A DNA stretch of 64,000 bases, from assembly GCF_008704395.1 (NCBI RefSeq), contig NZ_CP023695.1, positions 372,001 to 436,000 of the forward strand. The letters run 5' to 3'. Source of the stretch: Streptomyces alboniger. GTDB lineage: Bacteria; Actinomycetota; Actinomycetes; Streptomycetales; Streptomycetaceae. Made by a program: the position numbers and the translations under genes. Shown here one piece after another: positions 16,112 to 25,184 of the stretch. Under the pieces are notes generated by a model that was given only the letters and a program-made list of their open reading frames with translations, was not told where the DNA came from and did no database searches. Numbering within the stretch: the stretch's first letter is position 1; each line of letters begins with the position of its first letter.

Positions 16112-17824
16112 ATGAACGCCAGCGCTGCGCCCACTCCCGTCGAGGCCGACGTACTGGTCATCGGCAGCGGGCCCGTCGGGTGCACCTTCGCCCGCAAACT
16201 GGTCGACGCCGGCAAGAGCGTCCTGATGATCGACGCCGGGGCCCAACTGTCCCGCCGCTACGGCGAACACCTCAAGAACAGCTACCTGTTCCAGAAGAAC
16301 ATCGATCTGTTCGTCGCGGTCATCAAGGGCAACCTGCTCCCCCTGTCGACCGCCACCAGCAGGGAGCCGGTGCTCACCCTCGACCCGTCGGCGTTCTCGT
16401 ACGACCCGGACGAATACGCCGGCTTCTCGATGCGCAACCAGAACCCGGAGCAGCGGGTGCACGTCAACCTGCCCGCGGCGGCGGCCACGTACGCGGTGGG
16501 CGGCATGGCCACCCACTGGACCTGCGCGGTGCCCCGCTTCCACCCCGAAGTGGAGCGGCAGTACGGCGGGCAGGGGTACCCCATCGACGACAAGGAGATG
16601 GACAGGCTCTATGACGAGGCGGAGTCCCTGCTGGCCCGCAGCACCTCCGTGTTCACCGCCTCGGCCCGGCACCTGCTGGTCAAGCGGGTACTACAGCGAG
16701 CCGGGGAGGAGTTCGCCGAGGTCACCGAACTTCCCCTCGCGGTCAGCGACCGCGCCGACTCCGCCCGGACCTCGGCGGTGACGTGGTCGGCCGCCGACAC
16801 CGTCCTCGGCGAGCTGGCCGACCCCGTCCACACGCCGTCACGCGGCTCGTTCACACTGCTGCCCGAGCACCAGTGCGTTCACCTGGAGATCAACGGCTCG
16901 GGCAAGCACCAGAAGGTCCAGTACGCCATGGTGCGCAACCTGCGTGACGTACGCGAGGAGATCCGGCTGCGGGCCGATACGTACGTGGTGGCGTGCGGCG
17001 CCGTACCGACGCCGCAGCTGCTGTTCAACTCCGGTGTCACCCTCCCCGCACTCGGCCGCTACTTGACCGAACAGCCCATGTCCTTCTGCCAGGTCGTGTT
17101 GCAGCAGGAGCACATGGACGGCATCGAGGAGATCCTGCGGACCGCTTCCGGCGGCGGCGACGCCACCGCCGAAGCCGCCGCCGATCGGGTCGCCCGCTAC
17201 CGGGCCACCCAGCTGAAGCGGCTGCGCTCGGGCGACAGGTGCGCCGACCCGGTGCCTTTCCCTCCCGGCGAACGGGATCCGAACCTGGCCCTGCTGGTGT
17301 CCGACCGGCGCCCCTGGCACTGCCAGATCCACCGGGACGCCTTCACCTACGGCGCCGTACCGCCCAATGTCGACCCCCGGCTCATCGTCGACCTGCGCTG
17401 GTTCGGCATCTCCCGGCCCCACCCGGAGAACAGGGTCACCTTCTCCCGCGCGCTGCGCGACACCTTCGACATGCCGCAGCCCACCTTCCACTTCTGCCTC
17501 GACGAGGCCGAACGGAAGGAGACCGACCGCATGAACGAGCACATGCTGCGCACCGCTTCCGCGCTGGGCGGCTTCATGCCCGGCTCCGAGCCCGTCTTCC
17601 TCACCCCGGGCCTGCCGCTGCACATCGCGGGCACCACCCGCATGGGCGCGAATCCGCTGGACAGCGTCGTCGACGAGTACTCCAAGGTGTGGAACATCGA
17701 CAACCTCTACCTCGGCGGCAACGGCCTGCACCCGTTCGGCAACGCCTCCAACCCCACGCTCACCAGCGTCGCCACGGCCTTGCACGCGGCCGACACCATC
17801 GTCAAGGGCCACCCCGGACACTGA
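16112..17824 (+). CDS. Pyranose-2-oxidase-type GMC flavoenzyme (pyranose or C-glycoside oxidase)
   Basis: The 570-residue FAD enzyme belongs to the pyranose oxidase branch of the GMC superfamily, which oxidises a sugar OH at C2 or C3. The Rossmann motif GSGPVG is at residues 18-23. ATHWTCA carries the His (about residue 135) that holds FAD covalently in fungal pyranose 2-oxidase. The catalytic pair is present as His504 in LHIAGTTRMG and Asn547 in ASNPTLTS. There is no signal peptide, so it should act in the cytosol. ATG 16112 follows AAAGGA 5 nt upstream; in-frame ATGs at 15965 and 15986 are alternatives. It heads an operon with the IolE-like and propeller genes. Bacterial relatives include pyranose oxidases and C-glycoside 3-oxidases, which cannot be separated here. 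Confidence 0.88.
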   Translation: MNASAAPTPVEADVLVIGSGPVGCTFARKLVDAGKSVLMIDAGAQLSRRYGEHLKNSYLFQKNIDLFVAVIKGNLLPLSTATSREPVLTLDPSAFSYDPDEYAGFSMRNQNPEQRVHVNLPAAAATYAVGGMATHWTCAVPRFHPEVERQYGGQGYPIDDKEMDRLYDEAESLLARSTSVFTASARHLLVKRVLQRAGEEFAEVTELPLAVSDRADSARTSAVTWSAADTVLGELADPVHTPSRGSFTLLPEHQCVHLEINGSGKHQKVQYAMVRNLRDVREEIRLRADTYVVACGAVPTPQLLFNSGVTLPALGRYLTEQPMSFCQVVLQQEHMDGIEEILRTASGGGDATAEAAADRVARYRATQLKRLRSGDRCADPVPFPPGERDPNLALLVSDRRPWHCQIHRDAFTYGAVPPNVDPRLIVDLRWFGISRPHPENRVTFSRALRDTFDMPQPTFHFCLDEAERKETDRMNEHMLRTASALGGFMPGSEPVFLTPGLPLHIAGTTRMGANPLDSVVDEYSKVWNIDNLYLGGNGLHPFGNASNPTLTSVATALHAADTIVKGHPGH

Positions 17825-17846
17825 CTCTCGACCCCTGGACCCCACC

Positions 17847-18788
17847 ATGCCGGCACACATCCCCCCGCCCCCGGACGGCATCCACCTGGGCATCACCCCC
17901 ACCTGCTGGACCAATGACGACTTCCCGCTGATCGGCAACGACATCCCCATGGAGCAGTGCCTCAGCGAGATCGCGCTCGCCGGGTTCGAGGGGTGCAGCA
18001 TCGGACACACCTTCACCACCGATGTCCACGCGCTGACCGCCGCGATGCATCTGCGCGGCCTGAGTGTGAGCGAACCGTGGGTGAGTACGTACTTCACCGT
18101 GCCGGACGGGGCCGGGCGCACCGCCCGCGACCTGCTGAAGGTCCTGGAGTTCCTGAAGCGGTTCAACGCGGGGGCGCCCCCGGTGAAGACCCGCGTCATC
18201 GGCGTCGCCGAGTTCGGCGGGGCCGTCCATCTGCAAGCGCTCAGCCTGCGCAGCAACAAGCCGGAGTTCACCGACGAGCAGTGGGCCGACCTGTGCAACG
18301 GCCTGAACAAGATCGGCGAGATCACCGCGAGCCAGGGCTTCACCCTCGCGTACCACCCCCACATGGGCACCGGCGTACAGACCGAGCAGGACGTCGACCG
18401 GCTCATGCGGCAGACGGACCCGCGTCACGTCGGCCTCCTGCTGGACACCGGTCACCTCGCCTGGGCGGGGGCCGATCCGACGGAGATCGTCGAACGGCAT
18501 CGGGACCGCATCGTCCACGTCCACCTGAAGAACGTCCGCGGCGGTGTCCACACGGACCGCACCCTGGCCGACGGCAGTTTCCGCGAGTACGTCGAGGCCG
18601 GCATCTTCACGGTGCCCGGCGACAGCGACGGCTTCGTCGACTTCGACACCGTCCTCAAAGTCCTGCGCCCGGGCGACTCCTACCACGGCTGGCTGGTGGT
18701 GGAGGCCGAGCAGGACCCGCGGGGCGGCCATCCGCCGCTCCATTACGCCCGGACCGCCCGCGCCTATCTGGCCGAGGCGCTCGGCTGA
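17847..18788 (+). CDS. IolE-like TIM-barrel sugar isomerase/epimerase or keto-sugar dehydratase
   Basis: This 313-residue protein is a xylose-isomerase-like TIM barrel. The opening GITPTCWTNDDFPLIGNDIP closely follows the start of IolE, the 2-keto-myo-inositol dehydratase. Likely metal ligands sit in LAYHPHMGT, LLLDTGHLAW (Asp and His), IVHVHLKNVR (His), and VVEAEQD (Glu). It starts 23 nt after the oxidase stop and precedes the propeller gene by 38 nt, so it should be in one transcript. IolE performs a beta-elimination on a cyclic ketone, the type of substrate the upstream oxidase would make. A role on 2- or 3-keto-sugars or glycosides is therefore a reasonable inference, but it is not shown by sequence alone. 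Confidence 0.82.
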   Translation: MPAHIPPPPDGIHLGITPTCWTNDDFPLIGNDIPMEQCLSEIALAGFEGCSIGHTFTTDVHALTAAMHLRGLSVSEPWVSTYFTVPDGAGRTARDLLKVLEFLKRFNAGAPPVKTRVIGVAEFGGAVHLQALSLRSNKPEFTDEQWADLCNGLNKIGEITASQGFTLAYHPHMGTGVQTEQDVDRLMRQTDPRHVGLLLDTGHLAWAGADPTEIVERHRDRIVHVHLKNVRGGVHTDRTLADGSFREYVEAGIFTVPGDSDGFVDFDTVLKVLRPGDSYHGWLVVEAEQDPRGGHPPLHYARTARAYLAEALG

Positions 18789-18826
18789 CCCGATCCGACC
18801 GCACGCTCTCACCGGAAGGCACCCCC

Positions 18827-20083
18827 ATGGGCGTCGCAAGCACCCCCCTGAACATCCGCGTCCCCCGGTTCACCCGAGAGGTCCTCCAGGACGACCTCAT
18901 CGAGGGCTACTGGCTGGAGGCGCCCGACATCGACGGCGACACCCGGCCCGACCTGGTCGGCCACGGCCTCTACCTCGGCGAGATCTACTGGTACAGGAAC
19001 CCCGGCTGGCAGCGGCAGTTGGTGGCCGACGGCTTCCACATGCCGATCGGCGCCCACTTCGGGGACATCACCGGCAACGGCTACCCGGACCTCGTGGTCT
19101 GTTACGAGCTGTACGGCGAGCGCGGGCGCATCGACGACCCCGACCCCGAGGGCGGGAAGATCGACTGGATCGAGAACACCGGGAAGTTCGACTCCGAGAC
19201 GCGCTGGAAGCGGCATTACATCGGCCGTGAGACGGCCATGCACCGGCTGCGGCTCGGCCACTTCACCCAGACCCGCAAGCCCGAGCTGATGGCCCTGCCG
19301 ACCGTGGGTGGCCGGCACGTCCACGCCCTCGTGCCCGTCGTGCTGTTCAGCCCCAACAACGACATACGACAGCCCTGGGACAAGCGCGTCATCGACGACA
19401 GCCACTTCCGCATGATCCACGGAGTGGAGATCCAGAAGAATCCGCTGCCCGGCAGCGAGCACCTCGACTCGATCCTGCTCGCCTCCGAGGAGGGCGTGAC
19501 CTGGCTCCATTACGACGAGCGCGAGCACCGGTTCACCACCACGCGCATCGGCACCGGCGAACACGAGCGGTTCGAGCGGACCGGGTTCAAGGGCAGTGGC
19601 GACGTGGGCGCCGGACGGATCGGCGCCGACCCGCACGCCTACGTCGTGGCCACGGAGCCCTTCCACGGCAACACCGTGGCGGCGTACGTCAAGGAACGCC
19701 CCGGCACCCCCGTGGCCGAGGCGAGCTGGCGCCGGATCGTGCTCGACGTCTTCGGCGACCCGAACGACCTCGGCGAGGGCCCGAGCCACCAGATCATCTG
19801 CGCGGACTTCGACAACGACGGCGACGACGAGTTCCTGGTGGCCCTGCGCGGGCCCTACCCCTGGCAGGGCGTCTTCTACTACAAGGCGCTGGACATCGCC
19901 GCGGGCGTGTTCGCCAAGTGGCGGGTGTCGTCCGACAGCGCCGCGCGGATCGCCATCGGCGACTTCAACGGAGACGGCCGGCTCGACTTCGCCACCATCG
20001 CCTACAAGGTGGACAAGTACTTCCTCGCCGAGGACGCCAAGCTCTGCCTGTTCCACAACGACATCGAGACCAACCCCACATGA
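18827..20083 (+). CDS. FG-GAP/VCBS seven-bladed propeller protein, aldos-2-ulose dehydratase-like
   Basis: The 418-residue protein is built from repeated FG-GAP/VCBS blades: EAPDIDGDTRPDLVG, FGDITGNGYPDLVV, CADFDNDGDDEFLVA, IGDFNGDGRLDFATI. Many His recur at equivalent blade positions (MHRLRLGHF, FRMIHGVEI, EPFHGNTVAAY, GEGPSHQII), as expected for an active site or metal site in the propeller pore. It has no signal peptide, which is unusual because most VCBS proteins are secreted. The best functional parallel I know is the N-terminal propeller of fungal aldos-2-ulose dehydratase, which acts on the product of pyranose 2-oxidase; the cupin domains of that enzyme are absent here. ATG 18827 has GGAAGG 7 nt upstream. 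Its TGA overlaps the next ATG (ATGA). Confidence 0.75.
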   Translation: MGVASTPLNIRVPRFTREVLQDDLIEGYWLEAPDIDGDTRPDLVGHGLYLGEIYWYRNPGWQRQLVADGFHMPIGAHFGDITGNGYPDLVVCYELYGERGRIDDPDPEGGKIDWIENTGKFDSETRWKRHYIGRETAMHRLRLGHFTQTRKPELMALPTVGGRHVHALVPVVLFSPNNDIRQPWDKRVIDDSHFRMIHGVEIQKNPLPGSEHLDSILLASEEGVTWLHYDEREHRFTTTRIGTGEHERFERTGFKGSGDVGAGRIGADPHAYVVATEPFHGNTVAAYVKERPGTPVAEASWRRIVLDVFGDPNDLGEGPSHQIICADFDNDGDDEFLVALRGPYPWQGVFYYKALDIAAGVFAKWRVSSDSAARIAIGDFNGDGRLDFATIAYKVDKYFLAEDAKLCLFHNDIETNPT

Positions 20084-22800
20084 GGAACGACAGATCGTGG
20101 TGGCCGTGGGTCATCGGAGCGATCGGCGTCGCGGCGCTCGGCACCGTGCTGGCTCTGGTGGTCGGCGCGGGCGCACAGGCCGCCGCGACCTCGCTGAGCG
20201 TCCTGATCTCGGCCACCGCGGGCCTGCTCAGCTGGTCATGGCACCGCACACGCCCCGCCGCACCGGCCACCAGGGCGGAACTGGAACAGGCCGCGGAGGC
20301 GCTCGCCGCCATGGTGCGCAACCAGTGGACGGAGGAAGCCGCCGCGCAGGGCCTGCTGGATCCCCATCCGTTGGCCGTGCGCTGGCACAGCGCGCAGACG
20401 GAGGCCGGCGACCACGCGCGGATGGTCGGCCGCACCCTGTCCGGCCGCAGCGACAACATCCAGGCCTTCGCCGAGGCCTTTCGCGCCCTGCCGCGCCGCC
20501 GCCTCGTCATCCTCGGCGACCCCGGCGCCGGCAAGACGGCCCTCGCCATCCTGCTCGTACGAGAACTCCTGCGTGCCCCCGAACCCGGCGAGCCCGTCCC
20601 CGTACTGCTGGACCTGGCCCCGTGGAACCCCCGCAAGGAGCCACTGCTCGACTGGATGGCACGCCGTATCCACGAGGACTACCCGGCGCTGCGCAACCAC
20701 GAGACGTACGGTCGCGACGCGGCGCGCAAACTGGTCGCCGAGAGACGCGTCCTGCCCGTCCTGGACGGCCTCGACGAACTGCCGGCCCAACTGCGCCCCC
20801 AGGCGCTGACCGCCCTCAACCACGCCGTCGCGGTGCACGGGCCGCTGATCCTCGCCTCGCGCCAGGCCGAGTACCACCAGGTGGTGACGGAGACCGACGT
20901 GATCACCGCCGCGGCCGTCGTGGTCGCAAGCCCGGTGGAGGCGTCGGACGTGGCAGACTACCTGCGCTGCGCCGTCCCGCCCCGGCGCGGCGCGGCGTGG
21001 CAACCGGTGATCGACGAACTCACGCGGCACCCCGAAGGCACCGTCGCCCGGGCCCTGTCGGTGCCGCTGAACATCTGGCTCGCCCGCACCGTCTACGCCT
21101 CACCGGCCAGTGACCCCGCCGACATGACGCGCTGCACCGGCACGAAGAGCCTCCAGCACCACCTGCTCGACGCGCTGGTGCCGGCGGTCTTCTCCGCGGA
21201 GCCGGCCGTCGCGGACCCGTCGGTCCCCGACGTACGCCGCTCCGCCGCCGCCCGCTGGCGGCCTGATGACGCCCGCACGGCACTCGCCTTCCTCGCCGCG
21301 CACATCAAGCGGCAGGGCACGGACGACATCGCCTGGTGGGAACTGCACCGCACTCTGCGGCCGGATCCGGCGGGTCCGCTGTCCGGTCCGGTGGCCGGGG
21401 CGGTCCTGGGGCTGGGGGCGGGGTGCATGGCGGGCGAGTATTTCCACTGGGCGCTCTCGCCGCTCGCGCGGCTGGTCGGGTTCCTGGCCATCACGCTCAC
21501 CACCGGTGTCGCGGCGGCAGCGGTGCTGCGGCTCGCCTGGGTTCCCGACGGAAGGGGGCCGGCGGGGCCTCCGTTCGAACCCTGGCCGCCCGAGCGGAGG
21601 CGGACGAACGCCTTCGCCGAGGCCGCGCGCCGCCTGGTCGTCGGATGCGCGCTCGTCCTTCCGCTCTCCGCGGGGGTGGGGGCGGTGATCGAGCACTGGG
21701 CGAGGGCGGTCCAGCACATGGGCGCGGACACCCAGGTGGGTGTGGCGCCTTACACCGGGCTCAGGGCGAGTGTCGCCTGGGTGCTGTTCATGGCACTGCT
21801 TGCCCTCGGCGTGCTGGGTGTCTCGATCTTCTGCCGACAGGTCAGGTGGCGTCCCTTCACCGCGGAACACCGCGGCGTCCGGGCGCGCAGAATCCTGGTG
21901 TTCGTTCTGCTCTTCTGGCTGGGTGCCGAACTCGCCGGTTTCCTCTCCTACTTGTCCGTCCGACAGGTGACAGGACGGCCTCTCCTGGACGTCTCGTTCA
22001 TCGACGCGTCCGAGGCCGTGACCTTCGTCAGCCAGCGGGCGACTTTCCGGGCCTGCGTCTTCCTGCTGATCGTCGTCATCATGGCGGGACTCCATCTGGC
22101 CGACGGTTCATCACGACCCTCCCGGCTGAACTTCCGTGCCCCGAGGCGCCTGTTGTGGTCCGTGCTCCCCGGATGCGTCGCGCAGGGGGCGCTGTTGGGG
22201 GTCAGCCTGGGAATCGCGCTCGCCTTCGTGGCGCCCTGGATGTCCGGTCCACCCTGGTGGGTGCGGTGCACCGCGACAGGCGTCCTCGGCGTCTTCTTCG
22301 GCGCCCTCTTCGGGGCGGGGCTGGGGATCCTGCGCTGGGCCCGGGTCCCCGCCGACCTCGAACAGGAGACACCTCAGTCCACCGTGCGCGGCGACCGCAC
22401 CGTCGCCGTCGCCCTCATGGTGTTGGCGGTGGTGCCGCCTCTGGTGAAGTGGGTCATCACGGTCCAGTGGGATCTGGAGAACAGTCACATCCCGGGCGTG
22501 GAGTACGTCGGGGAGTGGCTGCTGACACTGGAGGCGAATCTGGGGCTCGGACTCGCCGCCGGGCTCGTGGCCGTTTCGAACACCGCCTACTTCGCCTACC
22601 GAGAGGCCGGCCTACGGCTGGCCGCGGCCCGGCGGCTGCCGCGTCATCTGCTGTCGTTCATGGAGGACGCCCGCGTGCTCAGCGTGCTCAGACGTGTCGG
22701 GCCCGTGTACCAGTTCTGTCATGCGGAGTTCAGGGACCGCATCGTTGTCGGTGTCCCCGCGGCGGGGGACTCGGCCCGGGCTGATGCCGCCCGGGCGTGA
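20080..22800 (+). CDS. Membrane NACHT NTPase, translationally coupled to the oxidase operon
   Basis: This is a 906-residue STAND-type NTPase. An N-terminal helical hairpin of two membrane segments (WPWVIGAIGVAALGTVLALV, then SLSVLISATAGLLSW) is followed by a linker and a NACHT domain with Walker A LGDPGAGKTAL near residue 146 and Walker B VLPVLDGLDELP near 226. The C-terminal half has around ten hydrophobic segments and ends near YQFCHAEFRDRI, a motif common at the end of actinobacterial membrane NACHT proteins. The ATG overlaps the propeller stop (ATGA) and has no strong ribosome binding site of its own, so it depends on translation of the sugar-enzyme genes. NACHT proteins include antiphage effectors; why one is coupled to sugar enzymes is unknown. 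Confidence 0.85.
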   Translation: MRNDRSWWPWVIGAIGVAALGTVLALVVGAGAQAAATSLSVLISATAGLLSWSWHRTRPAAPATRAELEQAAEALAAMVRNQWTEEAAAQGLLDPHPLAVRWHSAQTEAGDHARMVGRTLSGRSDNIQAFAEAFRALPRRRLVILGDPGAGKTALAILLVRELLRAPEPGEPVPVLLDLAPWNPRKEPLLDWMARRIHEDYPALRNHETYGRDAARKLVAERRVLPVLDGLDELPAQLRPQALTALNHAVAVHGPLILASRQAEYHQVVTETDVITAAAVVVASPVEASDVADYLRCAVPPRRGAAWQPVIDELTRHPEGTVARALSVPLNIWLARTVYASPASDPADMTRCTGTKSLQHHLLDALVPAVFSAEPAVADPSVPDVRRSAAARWRPDDARTALAFLAAHIKRQGTDDIAWWELHRTLRPDPAGPLSGPVAGAVLGLGAGCMAGEYFHWALSPLARLVGFLAITLTTGVAAAAVLRLAWVPDGRGPAGPPFEPWPPERRRTNAFAEAARRLVVGCALVLPLSAGVGAVIEHWARAVQHMGADTQVGVAPYTGLRASVAWVLFMALLALGVLGVSIFCRQVRWRPFTAEHRGVRARRILVFVLLFWLGAELAGFLSYLSVRQVTGRPLLDVSFIDASEAVTFVSQRATFRACVFLLIVVIMAGLHLADGSSRPSRLNFRAPRRLLWSVLPGCVAQGALLGVSLGIALAFVAPWMSGPPWWVRCTATGVLGVFFGALFGAGLGILRWARVPADLEQETPQSTVRGDRTVAVALMVLAVVPPLVKWVITVQWDLENSHIPGVEYVGEWLLTLEANLGLGLAAGLVAVSNTAYFAYREAGLRLAAARRLPRHLLSFMEDARVLSVLRRVGPVYQFCHAEFRDRIVVGVPAAGDSARADAARA

Positions 22801-22804
22801 CGGC

Positions 22805-23107
22805 TCACGTGCCGCTCTCCGCCCACATGCGGCCCTCCGCGATCCGCCGCGCGACTTCCGCCGGCGCGACCAACGTGACCTGCATGGCGTCGCCTTTGGG
22901 AACCTCGACCAGCGTTCCCTCGGGGACGATCAGACAACTACCGCCGCAGCTTCTGAGGCACCTCTTCCTCGTGTGCCATGCGGAGTGCTCGGGAGCCCAG
23001 TCGAGTATGTCCCGAAGCGTCCATTCGCCGTCGTCCCTGTGGGGCAGGTCCACCTGCACGTCGCACACGCTGATCGAGAAGCGGTTGTCGGCGGGATCGT
23101 CCGTCAT
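22805..23107 (-). CDS. Hypothetical 100-aa protein with a CX3CX3C motif
   Basis: The small acidic protein starts at ATG 23107, with AGGAAGG about 8 nt upstream, and ends just 4 bp from the convergent NACHT gene. It contains DDGEWTLRDILDWAPEHSAW, then a Cys cluster KRCLRSCGGSCLIVPEG, then a short strand-rich end. The Cys spacing could bind metal. It lies 100 bp downstream of the SIR2 gene on the same strand and may be co-transcribed with it. I do not recognise the family. Confidence 0.6.
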   Translation of the reverse strand: MTDDPADNRFSISVCDVQVDLPHRDDGEWTLRDILDWAPEHSAWHTRKRCLRSCGGSCLIVPEGTLVEVPKGDAMQVTLVAPAEVARRIAEGRMWAESGT

Positions 23108-23207
23108 GCGTCTGCCTTCCTCGGGGGGCGAAGTCCGCCTGCTCAGCGGATCTTTGGCACACGCTAAGGCCGCCTTCCACACCCCGCCACCAGAGACAAA
23201 CGCACGG

Positions 23208-25070
23208 TCACCGGAACGGCTGACGGCCCCCGGCGGCCAAGTAGCGTTCGGCGCACAGGACGTCGACGACGGCCGCCGCCGTGTGGGCCCGCTGGATCTC
23301 GTTGTTGAACGCGCCGCCGCGGAGCATCGGCCAGGCCTCGGAGAAGCGGGCCTGCACACGTGCGGCGACCCGCAGCCGTCCGTCGCCGTCCCAGCGGTCC
23401 GGAAGGGTGAATTCGCCCAGCGTCTCGGGGGTTTCCGCGAGGTCGCCCTGGAGGAGAGCGGAGAGGTACTCGTAGCGGTCGAAGGCGTCGGAGATCGTGC
23501 GGTCGCTGTCGGCGCCCGGTTCGGCGAGCACGTCCCGCAGCCGTCGGCGCAGCCACGTGCTGTGCGACGCCTGGACGAGCGGCGGCGGATACGGCGTATC
23601 CAGGAAGGCGTTGACGCGCTCATCGGGGCCGAGGACGTCCGCCGTGCGCAGGACCAGCACGGCGGGCCTGGGCTCGGTCGCGGCCCGGGCGGGGCCGGAC
23701 CGCGAGGCGGAGGAGTGCGCCCTGACCGGTTCGAGCAGCAGGCGGCCGAGCAGCTCGTCGCGGCCGGCCAGTTCGGCGGCGCTGCCGGCGGCGGCCAGGG
23801 CGAGCAGGGCCGGGTAGCAGCGCAGCCCGGGGTCGCCCTGTTCGCCGTCGTCCCCCGGTACGTTCAGCAGTCGTTGCAGCGCGCGTACCCACACCCGGGC
23901 ATGCGCCCCGGCCTCGTCGTGGAACACGCCGACGGCCATCAGGTGCAGCAGTGTGTCGCAGTCGCTCCGGTAGCGCTCCAGCCTCTCCCGGTACGCCTCC
24001 GGGCCCAGGGCACGCTCGCCGGGCGGGTACCGGCCGCCGTCCGAGAGGCGCTCAAGGACCCGCGTGACCTCGGCCTCCACCAGCTCGTGCAGCTCGATGC
24101 GGCGCACGGGGTCGGGCAGCGCGCGCTTGAGGCGGGCCACGCACAGTTCGCGGGTCGGCGCGGGTGCCGTCAGGTGTTCCAGGGCGTCGACCCGGGCCAG
24201 GAGGCCGGGGAAGAACTCCTCCGCCGTCACGCCCTGGACCACCACGGCGCCATGCCGGGCGACGAGCTCCGCGGCCTTGCCCCGCGGGCCGTGCGGGGCG
24301 GCCCAGAACACGGGGTAACGGCGGGTGGCGCGGCGGTCGAAACAGGCGACCAGCGTGTGGTCCCACTGGGCGGACCAACCGCAGACGATCAGTCCGTACT
24401 CGTCGAGGACCTGGTCCACGAGACCGGCCCAGGCCGCCGGGTACTCTCCCAGCTCGCGTTCGGTGTTGCGGGCCTCCAGGTCGGTCAGGTCGCCGTGCAG
24501 CTTGACGACCGTGGCCCGGGCGTGCGCCAGCGGTGTCATCCCGCGCAGGCTCGCGGGGCTGTGGATGATCTGCGGCTGCACTCCCGCCGCTTCCAGCGCC
24601 TGCTCGGTGAGCCGGTCGAAGTTGGTGGTCAGCACCACGCGCACCGAGCCGCGCGCCACGAGTCGGGCCGCCGCGTGATGCGCCGCCCCGGGCCGCTTGC
24701 GTCCGTCCTGCCGGTCCTCGTCGCTTGGCTCGAAGTAGCCGCGCAGCAGCTTGTGCCGCGCGGCGGGGGTGTCGCCCAGCGCCTCCAGCAGGGCGGAGTA
24801 GCCGAGCGGCCCCCCGTCCCCGTGGCGGGCCCACCAGGTCTCCGGATCAGCGGCGGCGAGTTCCTCGTCCGCGCCACGCGCGACGGCCGCCCGGTGCACC
24901 AGGTCCGTGACGATCTCCCACCCCGTGGGCACGCCGGCGTCCCGCGACATGCCCGCACCCAGCAGCAGCGCGTAGACGCCGGGTCCGGCCTGCACGCACA
25001 TGGCCAGCGAGATCATGGGATCGAGACCGCGCATCGGCGCTGCCGCGGCCGGCCTGTCGTCGTCCGTCAT
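23208..25070 (-). CDS. SIR2-domain protein (putative NADase/defence-type)
   Basis: The 620-residue protein has an N-terminal SIR2-like domain: the NAD-binding block LLLGAGMSRDAGVPTG near residue 35, TTNFDRLTEQALEAAG, KLHGDLTDLEARN with the catalytic-type His, and LIVCGWSAQWDHTL. Zinc-finger Cys pairs of true deacetylases are not visible. The C-terminal 350 residues are helical and Arg/Leu-rich, with no domain I recognise. Stand-alone SIR2 domains with a large helical C-terminus are common NAD-depleting effectors in antiphage systems, and the neighbouring NACHT gene fits such a context; this is inference. The start is uncertain: ATG 25070 has a GGAAGG too close, and an in-frame GTG lies 9 nt upstream. 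Confidence 0.82.
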   Translation of the reverse strand: MTDDDRPAAAAPMRGLDPMISLAMCVQAGPGVYALLLGAGMSRDAGVPTGWEIVTDLVHRAAVARGADEELAAADPETWWARHGDGGPLGYSALLEALGDTPAARHKLLRGYFEPSDEDRQDGRKRPGAAHHAAARLVARGSVRVVLTTNFDRLTEQALEAAGVQPQIIHSPASLRGMTPLAHARATVVKLHGDLTDLEARNTERELGEYPAAWAGLVDQVLDEYGLIVCGWSAQWDHTLVACFDRRATRRYPVFWAAPHGPRGKAAELVARHGAVVVQGVTAEEFFPGLLARVDALEHLTAPAPTRELCVARLKRALPDPVRRIELHELVEAEVTRVLERLSDGGRYPPGERALGPEAYRERLERYRSDCDTLLHLMAVGVFHDEAGAHARVWVRALQRLLNVPGDDGEQGDPGLRCYPALLALAAAGSAAELAGRDELLGRLLLEPVRAHSSASRSGPARAATEPRPAVLVLRTADVLGPDERVNAFLDTPYPPPLVQASHSTWLRRRLRDVLAEPGADSDRTISDAFDRYEYLSALLQGDLAETPETLGEFTLPDRWDGDGRLRVAARVQARFSEAWPMLRGGAFNNEIQRAHTAAAVVDVLCAERYLAAGGRQPFR

Positions 25071-25184
25071 ACCTTCCACTGTGCGTGGCGGGCCTCGCGG
25101 ACGCCTCCTGGCCTCCGCCTCCGTCCGGGCACGGTGGGTGGGCGGTTCGATACGGCTCTGCCGGGTGCGGGTATGGGTGAGCGC

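Noticed and set aside
16112..20083. Reading the operon as a C-glycoside deglycosylation (Car/Dgp/Dfg-type) cluster
   Set aside because: The oxidase and the TIM barrel would fit, but the small beta subunit that pairs with the TIM-barrel subunit in those deglycosidases is absent; the propeller protein points elsewhere. Kept only as an alternative.
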